NCBI GenBank assembly: GCA_964494345.1
Contig: CAZBSI010000001.1
Span: 124,001-188,000 of the forward strand
Reading direction: 5' to 3'
Length of the DNA: 64,000 bases
Origin: DTKD01 sp964494345
GTDB lineage: Bacteria > Armatimonadota > UBA5829
In this document: piece by piece, positions 1 to 9,292 of the stretch
Layout of the letters: each line of letters begins with the position of its first letter
Position numbering within the stretch: position 1 is the first letter of the stretch
Notes under the pieces: model-generated
What the model was told of the DNA's origin: nothing
Seen by the model: only the letters and a program-made list of their open reading frames with translations
The model's database searches: none
Translations under genes and position numbers: made by a program

Positions 1-1044
1 CACTAAAATCGCCTGTGTTACGGAGGACAGCGAATGCTTTATAAGCCGAGTCTGATCATAATACGGGACCAATCGGACGCCCTTGGGCAGAGTCGAACGC
101 ATGTCCTCCAGCGCCTTTTCGATTCCCCCAACAACCTTCATCGTGTCGGCATCCGGCTGTTTTATAACCAGCGCGACTACGGTCTCCTTGCCGTCTTTGC
201 TGGCGATACCCCTGCGAATTGCAGTCCCCTCCTGCACATCCGCGACATCCCGCAAATAAAGCGGCACCCCGCCAGTCTCAGCTATTACCGTGTCTTTTAT
301 ATCCTCAACCGAGTCAAATCGCCCGATTCCACGCACTGTGTATTCGGTCGGGCCGGTGCTTATAAACCCTCCGGCTGCGTTCTCGTTACCGCTCTGAACA
401 GCATCCTCAATATCTGCCAGCCGCACCTTATATGCACGCAGTTTATTGGGGTCTATGGTCACGCGATACTGCCGCATTCGGCCGCCCATATTCAGCACCT
501 CGGCCACGCCAGGCACTGTCAAAAGATTATAACGCACCTGCCACTCGGCAATCTCTCGCAATTCAGTGGCAGGCAGATTACCTTCAACGGCAAACTCATA
601 AACCTCGGCAAGTCGAGTCGTAGCGCTGCTGAGGTTGGGCGGCTCCGTGCCTGGCGGAAGCTGTGATGCCACTTGTGACATTCTCTCGGTAACAAACTGT
701 CTCGCCCGCCAGAACTCAGATTCTATATCGAACTCGACGACCACGGAGGACAGCCCCTGAGTGGTTTGCGAGCGTATCCTGCGCACACCAGGCAGGCCGT
801 TCATAGCGGCCTCCATCGGCCGGGTGATCATTATTTCGATCTCCTCCGGCGCCATCGACTCGTTTTCTGTGACTATGGTAAACACGGGAATCGTGATATC
901 AGGGTAGACATTTCGAGGCATCTGTTGATAGGCCGATATCCCGAACACAACCGCCAACCCAACAAGCATCAGCACAATGGCTTTCTGCTTAAACGACGTG
1001 TGTATGATCCTATCTATCAGAGTTGGGTGAGATGATGATTCCAT
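1..1044 (-). CDS. Heavy-metal RND efflux permease (CusA/CzcA type), 3' part beyond window edge
   Basis: Inner-membrane proton-driven RND pump that would expel metal ions through the adaptor and outer-membrane channel encoded just upstream. Reading the minus strand from ATG 1044 gives an open frame to base 1 without a stop: the N-terminal 348 residues of a family usually about 1,030 long. Visible are the first membrane helix with QKAIVLMLVG, the family signature MPRNVYPDITIPVFTI, and the porter-domain stretches GLPGVRRIRS and VPGVAEVLNMGG. A strong GAGGAGG site five bases before the ATG supports the start. It begins 11 bases after the adaptor stop, so it is the last gene seen of the efflux operon. 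Metal specificity cannot be read because the transmembrane core is missing. Confidence 0.9.
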   Translation of the reverse strand, partial: MESSSHPTLIDRIIHTSFKQKAIVLMLVGLAVVFGISAYQQMPRNVYPDITIPVFTIVTENESMAPEEIEIMITRPMEAAMNGLPGVRRIRSQTTQGLSSVVVEFDIESEFWRARQFVTERMSQVASQLPPGTEPPNLSSATTRLAEVYEFAVEGNLPATELREIAEWQVRYNLLTVPGVAEVLNMGGRMRQYRVTIDPNKLRAYKVRLADIEDAVQSGNENAAGGFISTGPTEYTVRGIGRFDSVEDIKDTVIAETGGVPLYLRDVADVQEGTAIRRGIASKDGKETVVALVIKQPDADTMKVVGGIEKALEDMRSTLPKGVRLVPYYDQTRLIKHSLSSVTQAILV

Positions 1045-1055
1045 CCGGTCCTCCT

Positions 1056-2588
1056 CTAGTGATTATGATCCGCGCAACCGGCTTCGAGCTTGCCGGAACT
1101 AAGCGCCGTCTTGATTTGATACGCGCCGACAGTCACAACCTCAGTGCCTGGGTCAAGCCCTTTTGTTATCTCGATCTTGTCGCCGCGAGTGGCTCCAGTC
1201 TCGACTATGAGTTTGTCGTAGCTGCCGCAGACGCTACGTCCTGCTTTCACGTCCTCCGGGCAATCCAGGCACGGGGTGAACACGATCTTACTCCCGGCCT
1301 CATCAAGCACTGCCTGCTTTGGAATCAGTACTACACTTCCGCGCTTGCCCATAATCAGGGCCACCTTCGCGAACATCTCCCCTTTAAGCAGACCCCGCGA
1401 GTTATTCACCACGCATCTGATCTTAGCGGTTCGAGAATTGGTGTTTAACATATCCCCGACATTCTCTACTTTGGCGGCAAAGACTTGATTGGGGTAGGCG
1501 TCGACGGTGACTTCAACTGGCTGGCCTACTCGTACATTTGCCAGGTCTTTTTCGTATACATCCGCTTCCACCCAGACATTGGATAGATTGGCGATAGTAA
1601 ACATCACGTTCGATGGTGAAGCCATCTCGCCGGTATTAACTTGCCTGGACACAACCCGGCCTGATATCGGGGATACCACGGCGATTTGATCCCCTGAGCC
1701 GCCAGGGTTCGCTCCAAGCACCCGAATGCGGTCCGCTGCCGCCTGAACTTCGGTCTGCGCTGCCACCACGGCCGATTTCGCTGATTGAACAGCCTTTGTA
1801 TCTACCACCTTGCCTTTGTATACTTTCTCTTCCCGGCTCAGGTATTGCTTTGCCAGCTCGACGCGAGACTTCTCTTTTGTGATCCGAGCCTCAGACTGCG
1901 CTATTCTCGACTTCGCAGCCTCCACCTCAGCACGATCCTTCTTAGCCTCGGCCTCAGCGCTTTCCAGATCCTGTCTGGATATTATCTGATCTGCATACAG
2001 GTCCTTGGCCCGTTCCAGTCTGGCAGTACATTGAGCCAGTTCGCTCTCAGATTTTGCCAACTCACTTCGAGCCTGTGCAAGCTCGCTTTTTGCATCCGCC
2101 AGCGCGCCCTGTGCCTCGACGTTTTCAACACGCGCCTCCTCAAGCGGCCGCGTGCTATATGCGCCGAGTTGCGCCGCCTTCTGCTCCTGCGCTAGGTCTT
2201 TGCGCGCGGCATCTAACCTTGCAAGAGCCTGTCGATAAGTCGCCCGGGCCTCGGCCAGCTCGACACTTGATATGGTTGCCAGCACCTGACCCTGCTTTAC
2301 TGAATCTCCGACTTTAGGGCCGGCAGAGGTGACCTTGCCTTCAATCCTTGGGCTTACCTGCACCAGATTTCCTGACGGCACTGTGATTCTTCCAGCCAAC
2401 TGGATCGTGTCCCAACCTTCTCCTGTAGTCGCAACAGCAGTTTTAAGGCCGGGTATGTCCAGCGCGCCTTCGTCGTCGTGGTGGTCGTCGTGAGCCTCGG
2501 TCGACTCATGGTGGCCTGTCAGCTTATATGTCACCCCGGCCGAAAGCACCGCCACTGCTATCAATAATAGAATTATCTTTATCTTCAT
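1056..2588 (-). CDS. RND efflux periplasmic adaptor subunit (CusB/CzcB, HlyD family)
   Basis: Membrane-fusion protein linking the RND pump to the outer-membrane channel, 510 residues. It has an N-terminal membrane anchor (residues 3-20), then a His/Asp-rich stretch (about 26-40) of a kind often seen in metal efflux adaptors. A lipoyl-like half (VSPRIEGKVTSAGPKVGDSV) comes next, then an unusually long Ala/Glu/Lys-rich coiled coil (about 110-290), the second lipoyl half (VVSPISGRVVSRQVNTGE) and a beta-barrel. The C-terminal part holds a four-Cys stretch (CLDCPEDVKAGRSVC) and ends CADHNH, so metal-binding residues sit at both ends. Its start overlaps the upstream TolC-like gene by ATGA, indicating translational coupling. 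Confidence 0.93.
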   Translation of the reverse strand: MKIKIILLLIAVAVLSAGVTYKLTGHHESTEAHDDHHDDEGALDIPGLKTAVATTGEGWDTIQLAGRITVPSGNLVQVSPRIEGKVTSAGPKVGDSVKQGQVLATISSVELAEARATYRQALARLDAARKDLAQEQKAAQLGAYSTRPLEEARVENVEAQGALADAKSELAQARSELAKSESELAQCTARLERAKDLYADQIISRQDLESAEAEAKKDRAEVEAAKSRIAQSEARITKEKSRVELAKQYLSREEKVYKGKVVDTKAVQSAKSAVVAAQTEVQAAADRIRVLGANPGGSGDQIAVVSPISGRVVSRQVNTGEMASPSNVMFTIANLSNVWVEADVYEKDLANVRVGQPVEVTVDAYPNQVFAAKVENVGDMLNTNSRTAKIRCVVNNSRGLLKGEMFAKVALIMGKRGSVVLIPKQAVLDEAGSKIVFTPCLDCPEDVKAGRSVCGSYDKLIVETGATRGDKIEITKGLDPGTEVVTVGAYQIKTALSSGKLEAGCADHNH

Positions 2589-3835
2589 TTCTTCACCTCG
2601 CCCGAATCCGTCCCAGCGATCTCCGTGTTAGAGGCCCATTCGAGTTGTGCGACGGCGCTGGAGTGATTCGATATGGCCGAAATATACTCGGTCTTTATAG
2701 TTCTCAGCGTGCGTTGTGCCTCCAGCACCTCCAGATAACTCGTGGCCCCTTTTTCATAACCCTTTTGTGCCATCGCCGCCAGTTGCTCGCTTTTGGCCAG
2801 TATCCCGGCTTCGTAATATTCAACAACTTTCGCTGCAGTTCGTTCCGCCAAAATCGCCTGTTCTACTTCCAGTTTGATGGCGTTTTTGACAGATTCCACC
2901 TGTTTTTGCTTGCCGGATTCTCGGATTTTCGCCTGTTTTATCGCTGATCTCGATGACCCCCAGTCGAATACTGGCAGATGAAAGGAGATTGCCACGCCGC
3001 TATCCCCCGAATCGAAGCTCTCTTTGCGCGCTTCCAAAGCCACATCCGGTCGATACTCGGCTCGTGCCGCATCAATTTGACCCTGCGCCGCGCCGACCTC
3101 GGCAGTGGCGGCCTTCAACTCAGGTCGATTTGTCAAACCTGCTGTCAATAGAGCATCCGTATCCGGGTTTATATCGACAAAGGTCAGTTTATCGGCAGGG
3201 GTAAACTCCGAGTCAGGTGGGCGGTTCAACAGTGTATTGAAGGCGGATTTAGTTGAGTTCAGATCGAACTCAGCCTGACTAAGCTCCTGTCTCGCGCGCG
3301 CCAGTTCCACATCCGACTTAATCAACTCCGAGCCAGGCGATCTGCCGACATCGACCTGCCTGCTCACCGCCTCTCGCAAAGATTCCAGATAAGCGATGTT
3401 ATTTTGATTGAGCGAGACCACCTGCATCGCCCGTGCACTGGCCCAGTAAAGCTGTTTTACTCTTAAGACTATATCGCGGCTGATTATCTGATTCTCTGCC
3501 TGCGCTGCGGCTGATTCGTGACTGGCGATGCTCTTGCGTGCCTTACGTGATCCGTTGACCTCAAGGGGTTGGGCCACCAACGCCGCAGAATCCGCTCCCG
3601 CAGTCCCGACCACGCTCGGCGCAACGATAACTTCCGGGTTTTTTAACGCGGATGCCCCACGCACAGCCTCCTCAGCAGCTTCCGCCGTCAGCCTTCCTGC
3701 TGCGATAGCTGGATTAGCTCGCAAGGCCTGGTCAATTGCCTGCTTAAGAGTCAAACTTTCCGCACCTGCGGGTAACCCGAAAACCATCACCAGCAGCGCA
3801 ACCGCCACAGTTCTGATTAGCAGTGTTCCGGTCAT
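2585..3835 (-). CDS. TolC-family outer-membrane efflux protein (CusC/CzcC type)
   Basis: Outer-membrane channel of a tripartite metal efflux system, 416 residues, the usual length for CzcC-type proteins. A signal peptide covers residues 1-25 (hydrophobic VAVALLVMVFG then AGA-E). The mature part begins SLTLKQAIDQALRANPAI, the TolC opening motif, and shows two copies of the helical repeat, including LTNRPELKAATAEVGAAQGQ in the second half. A site AAGGA lies seven bases before the ATG. It overlaps the adaptor gene by four bases. The small lipoprotein gene lies 134 bases upstream on the same strand, with only a GTGCGC...GCGCAC hairpin (about 3894-3918) between. Confidence 0.9.
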   Translation of the reverse strand: MTGTLLIRTVAVALLVMVFGLPAGAESLTLKQAIDQALRANPAIAAGRLTAEAAEEAVRGASALKNPEVIVAPSVVGTAGADSAALVAQPLEVNGSRKARKSIASHESAAAQAENQIISRDIVLRVKQLYWASARAMQVVSLNQNNIAYLESLREAVSRQVDVGRSPGSELIKSDVELARARQELSQAEFDLNSTKSAFNTLLNRPPDSEFTPADKLTFVDINPDTDALLTAGLTNRPELKAATAEVGAAQGQIDAARAEYRPDVALEARKESFDSGDSGVAISFHLPVFDWGSSRSAIKQAKIRESGKQKQVESVKNAIKLEVEQAILAERTAAKVVEYYEAGILAKSEQLAAMAQKGYEKGATSYLEVLEAQRTLRTIKTEYISAISNHSSAVAQLEWASNTEIAGTDSGEVKK

Positions 3836-3969
3836 ATTTGATTCCTTTTTGGGTGAAATTACGTTGGGTGTTATCTCAATCGCCGCCCGGAGGTGCGCAT
3901 AGGCGCAACCCGGCGCACAGCAAAACCTGAGACGCTGTTACCCGATAGAAGATGACAAAAAACGAATGC

Positions 3970-4239
3970 TTAGCTGAGAGGTTGTGGGGGACGGAAGATG
4001 TCGAAAGTATGTAGTGGGATAACGTTTCCGAACTGCTCTATGGCGATGACCTGATAGCTCTGACCAATCTCCAGGCTATTATCCTGCACGATAGCGCATC
4101 TGCATATGTGAGCACACGCGCACGCATATTCCGGGCAGCCATCGCGGTCACAGTGGTGATAGTGGCCCATAAATATGCTGCAGGACCCAAGCAAAACCAG
4201 CCCTGCAAATATAATAATGCCGATAGAGCCTGCTTTCAT
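3970..4239 (-). CDS. Small Cys/His-rich putative lipoprotein ahead of the metal efflux operon
   Basis: Not assigned to a named family. From ATG 4239 it encodes 89 residues: a hydrophobic leader IGIIIFAGLVLLGSC with a credible lipobox, then a short region dense in potential metal ligands (HYHHCDRDGCPEYACACAHIC), then a plain tail. A second ATG at 4257 and a TTG at 4278 are possible earlier starts. A TATAAT hexamer lies only six bases before ATG 4239, so if used the transcript would be nearly leaderless. Position directly upstream of tolC-like, adaptor and pump genes suggests an envelope metal-binding role, for example delivery to the pump; this is inference from composition and context. Confidence 0.6.
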   Translation of the reverse strand: MKAGSIGIIIFAGLVLLGSCSIFMGHYHHCDRDGCPEYACACAHICRCAIVQDNSLEIGQSYQVIAIEQFGNVIPLHTFDIFRPPQPLS

Positions 4240-4594
4240 CAACTTATTATACCACATCTTTGACGAGCCCCCTGGCAAATGAGTTTCCTAGTTTTTTTAG
4301 ATCAAACGGCGCTGGCTCTTGCACCAACCCTGCGATTTACGCTATGCTATTACGGGTGCGACGGTTACTGGGGCAATCAGGCGTCGGCACCAGGAATCAG
4401 TGAGTTATACGGAACTACTGGAATGGTCTGGAACTTCATAGACACTGGTTGGGAGCTTGTGGCGCTCTGGCTATGCCAGGGACTGGGGCTTCTTATCCCT
4501 GCCCAGGTGTGGTAGTTGAATCTTTTTCACTCATTGACCTCTTCTCAGGCAATTAGCCTCGGGATTCAATTTTCACAGGAGAATAATCAAAAAA
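4240..4594. other. Intergenic region between divergent efflux and gdhA genes
   Basis: About 355 bases between divergently transcribed units. It should hold the promoters for both sides. I see no convincing -35/-10 pair for gdhA and no riboswitch. An AGGAGA site at about 4578 precedes the gdhA ATG by roughly a dozen bases. A 78-codon open frame here has no coding character. Confidence 0.4.
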
Positions 4595-5782
4595 ATGAGC
4601 GTCGTAGATTTTGATCTAATAGCGAAACACGCTGATATAGATTCAACGATCATCAGGCTTTTAGAGAAAAGCAATCAGGAACACTATGCAAATTTGCATA
4701 TAGAATACAATGGCGAGGTTATCCAGGCGGATAGCTATGTTGTCTTTCACAGCCTTAGCCGCGGCCCGGCCAAGGGTGGCATCAGGATGGCAGTTGACGT
4801 CAGCCTGGAAGAGACCCGAAGACTCGCGCAATTGATGACCTACAAGTGCGCACTGACCAGAATACCTTTCGGCGGCGGCAAATCGGGAATTAAAATTAAC
4901 TCGCGATCACTTGGGCCGGAAGCTCGCAAACTGATGCTTGGTCAGTACATAGAAAATTTCGGAGTCTTTCTGCAGAACGGAACCTATGTTCCCGCGCCTG
5001 ATATGGGCACGGGCCCTGCGGATATGGCGGCCATTTACGGTCTTACGCACTGCAAGGAATCCGTTACCGGAAAGCCGGTACGAATCGGCGGGCTGCAGGG
5101 GCGCGACGAAGCTACGGGATACGGCGTTGCCAGTATCGTGAAGAGCGCGGTTGAGGGAATGTTGGATCGCAGCGTGCGTGACGTGACGGTAGCCGTGCAG
5201 GGCTTCGGAAATGTTGGCAAGTGGACCGCCAGATTGCTTGCGCAGGCGGGAGCCAAGATCGTTGCCGTGTCCGATGAGACCGGAGCTGTGTATATGGAGA
5301 ACGGGCTTCCGATTGAGGATATGGCCGGTATTAAGTTGCTCAACGAAGTCAATTTGCCGGCGATGGACGCCAACGACATTATGACCCTGCCGGTCGATGT
5401 CTTTATTCCGGCCGCCATCGACGGAGTTCTCACCGCAGAGGTGGCCTCCAAGGTGCAGGCAAAGCTCATAATCGAAGCAGCCAACGATCCCACCACAGCC
5501 GAGGGGGACAAAGTTCTCTTCGAGCGCGGGATTAGCGTCATCCCGGATATCCTCGCAAATGCGGGCGGTGTGGTCGGCTCGTATGTGGAATGGAAACAGG
5601 CCAAATCCGGCAGCATTATCACGAAGTCGGAAACCTACCATACCATCGACAGCCATTTGCTCGGCGCCTATGAACTGGTAGTTGAACTGGCTCGTCAGGC
5701 GAATATTTCTCATCGATTGGCCGCACACGTGATCGCGGTTAACGAAGTCGTCGAGTCTATGCGCGACCGAGGATGGGCATAG
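4595..5782 (+). CDS. Glutamate dehydrogenase (Glu/Leu/Phe/Val family)
   Basis: NAD(P)-linked oxidative deamination of glutamate, or the reverse ammonia assimilation, in the cytoplasm. The 395-residue length is slightly shorter than the usual 410-420. Visible are the substrate-binding and catalytic lysines in SRGPAKGGIR, MTYKCAL and IPFGGGKSGI, the catalytic aspartate in PAPDMGTG, and the Rossmann motif VQGFGNVGKW. The C-terminal NILANAGGVVGSYVEW-like segment is present as DILANAGGVVGSYVEW. FGGGKSGI favours the glutamate rather than the leucine/phenylalanine enzymes, but family members are hard to separate by eye. It is monocistronic and ends at a strong hairpin. Confidence 0.88.
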   Translation: MSVVDFDLIAKHADIDSTIIRLLEKSNQEHYANLHIEYNGEVIQADSYVVFHSLSRGPAKGGIRMAVDVSLEETRRLAQLMTYKCALTRIPFGGGKSGIKINSRSLGPEARKLMLGQYIENFGVFLQNGTYVPAPDMGTGPADMAAIYGLTHCKESVTGKPVRIGGLQGRDEATGYGVASIVKSAVEGMLDRSVRDVTVAVQGFGNVGKWTARLLAQAGAKIVAVSDETGAVYMENGLPIEDMAGIKLLNEVNLPAMDANDIMTLPVDVFIPAAIDGVLTAEVASKVQAKLIIEAANDPTTAEGDKVLFERGISVIPDILANAGGVVGSYVEWKQAKSGSIITKSETYHTIDSHLLGAYELVVELARQANISHRLAAHVIAVNEVVESMRDRGWA

Positions 5783-5811
5783 GTTCTTACAAAAACTAAT
5801 CAGTAGAACGC

Positions 5812-5832
5812 GGCCGGGACTCTGTCCCGGCC
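5812..5832 (+). terminator. Hairpin terminator after gdhA
   Basis: GGCCGGGAC, loop TCT, GTCCCGGCC: a perfect 9-bp stem followed by an AT-rich tract containing TTTTATTTT. It lies 30 bases past the gdhA stop. A related hairpin sequence occurs at 58575-58597. Confidence 0.75.
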
Positions 5833-5964
5833 ATAATACGTTTTATTTTCCGCTATTCGAAATGAAAGGCGTTATCAGTCGTCTATCTCCTAATGGTGAC
5901 TGGATTATTGTATAATATCGCTCAGATATTGCTCGATACTGAGGATTAAATCGGAGGTATTGTA

Positions 5965-6513
5965 TTGTCGCTTATGAATTACGTTCTTATCGGCACTCTT
6001 CTTTGCACTGCGAGCGTTACGGCTGCTGATGCGGCCAAGTCGCAGGCGCCTGAGATCGGGCGCACTGTTGTTATCGAGACTAACAAGGGCACTATCAAAT
6101 TCGGACTGTACGAAAAAGATGCGCCTATTACCACCAAAAACTTCGTGGGCCTTGTTGAGAAGAAGTTTTATGATGGTCTGAAGTTTCACCGTGTTGAGCC
6201 GGGCTTTGTTATCCAGGGCGGGGACCCCAAGGGCAACGGCACCGGCGGGTCGGGCCAGACGATTAAGCTGGAAGTCACCCCTAAGCTGAAACACGACGCG
6301 GCCGGGGTGGTGGCGATGGCTCGTTCGCAGAATCCCGACAGCGCATCCTGCCAGTTTTATATCACACTTGCTCCCACTCCGTTTTTGGATATGAACTATG
6401 CGGTGTTTGGCCGGGTGACCGAGGGCCTTGATGTGGTCAAGAAGATTCAGGTAGACGACGTAATGAAAACCGTCCGCCTGGCAACTCCGGCAAAAGACAA
6501 GCCTAAGAAATAA
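5965..6513 (+). CDS. Exported cyclophilin-type peptidyl-prolyl isomerase
   Basis: Catalyses cis-trans isomerisation of proline bonds, here outside the cytoplasm. The 182-residue protein has a signal peptide (MNYVLIGTLLCTASVTAADA) and the complete cyclophilin core. The active-site arginine is in LKFHRVEPGFVIQGGDP, and SCQFYITLAPTPFLDMNYAVFGRV closes the binding pocket. The start is taken as TTG 5965 because GGAGG at 5953-5957 is seven bases away. The next in-frame ATG (5974) would be 16 bases away. A TATAAT at 5911-5916 is a likely -10. A GC-rich hairpin terminator follows the stop. Confidence 0.9.
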   Translation: MSLMNYVLIGTLLCTASVTAADAAKSQAPEIGRTVVIETNKGTIKFGLYEKDAPITTKNFVGLVEKKFYDGLKFHRVEPGFVIQGGDPKGNGTGGSGQTIKLEVTPKLKHDAAGVVAMARSQNPDSASCQFYITLAPTPFLDMNYAVFGRVTEGLDVVKKIQVDDVMKTVRLATPAKDKPKK

Positions 6514-6525
6514 CGTTATGTGTAA

Positions 6526-6552
6526 GATGGGCGGCAGCATCAGCCGCCCATC
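6526..6552 (+). terminator. Hairpin after cyclophilin gene
   Basis: GATGGGCGGC, 7-base loop, GCCGCCCATC: a perfect 10-bp stem 12 bases past the stop. There is no T-tract after it, so it may be a factor-dependent terminator or a 3'-end stabiliser. Confidence 0.65.
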
Positions 6553-6581
6553 CTATCCCCCCAATACATCCGAATGCCCCA

Positions 6582-6609
6582 TTGACAGCCGAGCATAGTG
6601 GCGTATAAT
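6582..6609 (+). promoter_or_regulatory. Consensus sigma-70 promoter of the secreted peptidase gene
   Basis: TTGACA (6582-6587), 16-bp spacer, TATAAT (6604-6609), both hexamers perfect. The expected transcription start near 6616 lies after the most upstream ATG (6608). Translation therefore has to begin at 6626 or, more likely, 6638. Confidence 0.85.
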
Positions 6610-6637
6610 GCAGTTAGGCTACACAATGGGGTATGCT

Positions 6638-9271
6638 ATGACTCAAATACGCTTTCGACTGATTGTTGTCGTCGCATTGACGGCCTTTCTTGCATCTTTT
6701 GCTTACTGCTCACGCCCCAGTTCTACGAGCGTGTGGGATTTGCAAAAGCAACTATCTCCCATCACCCTTGGCGCCGGCGCGATGTATGTTTCGGGCACCG
6801 GCATTCGCATATCCGGCACAAACACCACCGCCCAGGCCATCTTACAGGGTGTGAATGGGCCGTTCAGCGCCGATAATATTGTGGCGTCCTGGAATGCGGA
6901 TATGCCTGCGGGCACCGGTATTCGCATTGAGCTACGAGGAGTCAATGGAGCCACTACTACAGTGTGGTATGAAGTGGCAAGGCAAGGCGTTACAAACCTG
7001 CCCTACAGTAGAACCGAAAGTGACGGATACGGTTACATTGATTGGGATACCCTTGAGCTGTATAACGGTTGGCCGCGTATCGAATATCGGGTTACTTTAT
7101 TTACAAACACCATTGGCGTAACTCCAACTTTGAGGCTTATGGCTCTCTGTTATACCGATTCATTTCGTTGGATCGCAGATACCCCGATGTCCGGTCCGGG
7201 GGTGACCACTTCGCTGGCGGTTCCCTGGAGATCACAATACTGGTCTACGCTGGACCCAGACGTCATCTGCGGCCCGACTTCGATGTCGATGTCGATGGCA
7301 TACAACGGCTGCAACTTGCCCACCGAGACTGTAGCCGCCGAGACTTACGATGCATACAACGACGGTTATGGCAACTGGCCGTTTATCGCCCAGGAAGCAG
7401 CAAGACACGGCTTTAAATCTTATTATATGCGCTCAAACAGCCAGCAGACGCTCCGAGACTTCATCGCGCAGGGAGTACCTGTCGAGATCGGCATGGCCTA
7501 TGGCGTGGGGCAGCTTACCAACTCCCCGATTCCCTCGACGGATGGCCACCTGCTTTTATGTGTCGGTATAACAGCCAATGGTGACTATATTTGCAACGAC
7601 CCGGCAGGTTCCGACAGTCGCTGGGATCATGTGGTATTTCTCAAAAGCGAGGTCGCCAATGTCTGGCTGGGGGTAGGGGGCACGACAATCCCGTGCATTC
7701 CGAACTCGGTCTACTGGCGCTTTCCGTATTTCCCATATAAGTCCTCAGACCCAGCGTCGATCAATAAAGACGGCAAGCTCGAACTCTTTGTTAAGGGTGG
7801 CAACGGCAGCATATACCGAATCAGCCAGACAGCGCCTAACGGCAGCTGGTCGAGTTGGGCCAACATGGGCGGTATGGCTGCCTCCGAGCCGGTCGCGGTC
7901 ACCAATTCCACCGGCGGCAACACCGTATTCGCCAGATTCACCGACGACAACTTATATTGCAACCGGCAGAATGGCTCATCGGGAAGCTGGTCAGGTTGGG
8001 TCAATTTGGGCGGATCGTTGGCCGGAAAGCCCGCGGTCGGCAAAAGCCCTGACGGTCGATTGGACGTCTTTTGCAGGATGATCGACGGCTCCATACAACA
8101 CCGCTGGGAAAACTACAGTGGTGGCTGGCAGAACTGGGCATCTTTAGGTGGTAGCTATTCAAGCGACCCCGTTATCGGCCTGAACTGGGATGGCAGGCAG
8201 GAGATATTCATACGCGCATCCGACAATCAACTTGTCCATAAATGGCAGCTCAACGACGGCTCCTGGTCAAGCTGGTGGGCTATGGGCGGCACTCTTGATG
8301 GAGACCCGGTGCTAGGCAGAACCTACGATGGCCGCATCGAAGTATATTGCCGCTTTACCGATGGCACGGTCAGACGAAACTATCAGAACGGCACTACGGT
8401 AGGCACTGGATGGTCGGGCTGGTCATCACTTGGGGTCACAACTTCTCAAGATGTCGCACTCGGCCGCAAACCGGATTTCAAAGAGCATTTGTTTACTACA
8501 GATGAATCCGGCCTCATCACTCGCCGCTACCAGACGGCAAACGACGGTGCATTCTCATCTGCGGAGTCACTTTTCGGTTCGGCGACCAGTGCACCAATAG
8601 TCAGCCACCTGGAAAACGGCAACCTGCAGTTGTTTACCCTTCGGCCTGACGGCAGCGTCTGGGGAAGGACCCAGAGCGCGGGCGGTTGGTCGGGTTGGAC
8701 GGATATGGCGTTCCCGGACGCCGCACCTCCTGTAATACATTCAGTCGATGTCGAGCCATCCGTTGTCACTCCGGGCGAGACCGTCTATATCACTGTTTAT
8801 GCGACGGACGCCTCTGATGTCTCGATGGTTACTGCTAACGGCGCTCAGCTTGGATTTGCTGGCGGCGGCCTGTGGATGGGTGCGATTACAGCATCTAATG
8901 AGCCTGGCCAGCATAGTGTCGCCGTGCATGCTGTCGATACAGTTGGTAACGCCTCCAGCGACAGCAGTGGCAGTTATACAGTGAAGCGAATCTTTGCTCT
9001 CAACAATCGCGCCGCAAACGACGCCATTATCGGGCTTGTCAGTTCTAAATATCTGTTCGCGGCCTATGGCAAAGTCAGCGTAGTTAATGGTCAGCAATTC
9101 ACCATCGACGACGGTTCCGGCACGCCGATAAAAGTGCAGGCGCCATACCACGGCCTCAGTGGCGGCGAATACGTGCGAGTAAGAGGAACGCTGGTCCGCA
9201 ACGGCTCTGAGACTACTATGCAATCCTCCGGGGAGTATATCCTCCCTCTCGGCGGCTTGCAGGAGCATTAG
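6638..9271 (+). CDS. Secreted C39-like cysteine peptidase with seven-repeat propeller
   Basis: Exported protein of about 877 residues. Start 6638 gives a clean signal peptide (IRFRLIVVVALTAFLASFAYC) and fits the promoter position. Residues 200-340 are a papain-like C39 peptidase domain: Cys211 in ICGPTSMSM, His304 in DGHLLLCVG and Asp321 in CNDPAG form the expected triad. Then come seven repeats of about 47 residues with the core GSWSSWANMGG (variants GSWSGWVNLGG, GGWQNWASLGG and so on). They match a seven-bladed PLL-type lectin propeller. A bacterial Ig-like domain (about 705-790) and an OB-like tail follow. Probable role: cleavage of extracellular protein or peptide while bound to a carbohydrate; the substrate is unknown. 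Confidence 0.8.
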   Translation: MTQIRFRLIVVVALTAFLASFAYCSRPSSTSVWDLQKQLSPITLGAGAMYVSGTGIRISGTNTTAQAILQGVNGPFSADNIVASWNADMPAGTGIRIELRGVNGATTTVWYEVARQGVTNLPYSRTESDGYGYIDWDTLELYNGWPRIEYRVTLFTNTIGVTPTLRLMALCYTDSFRWIADTPMSGPGVTTSLAVPWRSQYWSTLDPDVICGPTSMSMSMAYNGCNLPTETVAAETYDAYNDGYGNWPFIAQEAARHGFKSYYMRSNSQQTLRDFIAQGVPVEIGMAYGVGQLTNSPIPSTDGHLLLCVGITANGDYICNDPAGSDSRWDHVVFLKSEVANVWLGVGGTTIPCIPNSVYWRFPYFPYKSSDPASINKDGKLELFVKGGNGSIYRISQTAPNGSWSSWANMGGMAASEPVAVTNSTGGNTVFARFTDDNLYCNRQNGSSGSWSGWVNLGGSLAGKPAVGKSPDGRLDVFCRMIDGSIQHRWENYSGGWQNWASLGGSYSSDPVIGLNWDGRQEIFIRASDNQLVHKWQLNDGSWSSWWAMGGTLDGDPVLGRTYDGRIEVYCRFTDGTVRRNYQNGTTVGTGWSGWSSLGVTTSQDVALGRKPDFKEHLFTTDESGLITRRYQTANDGAFSSAESLFGSATSAPIVSHLENGNLQLFTLRPDGSVWGRTQSAGGWSGWTDMAFPDAAPPVIHSVDVEPSVVTPGETVYITVYATDASDVSMVTANGAQLGFAGGGLWMGAITASNEPGQHSVAVHAVDTVGNASSDSSGSYTVKRIFALNNRAANDAIIGLVSSKYLFAAYGKVSVVNGQQFTIDDGSGTPIKVQAPYHGLSGGEYVRVRGTLVRNGSETTMQSSGEYILPLGGLQEH

Positions 9272-9292
9272 AACATTCCAAACCGAAGCGTT

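Noticed and set aside
34..666. Plus-strand open frame of 210 codons
   Set aside because: Shadow of the RND permease, whose minus-strand frame encodes a clear family protein.
4279..4515. Plus-strand open frame of 78 codons
   Set aside because: No ribosome site, no family features; lies in a promoter region.
4907..5728. Minus-strand open frame of 273 codons opposite gdhA
   Set aside because: Shadow of a confidently identified gene.
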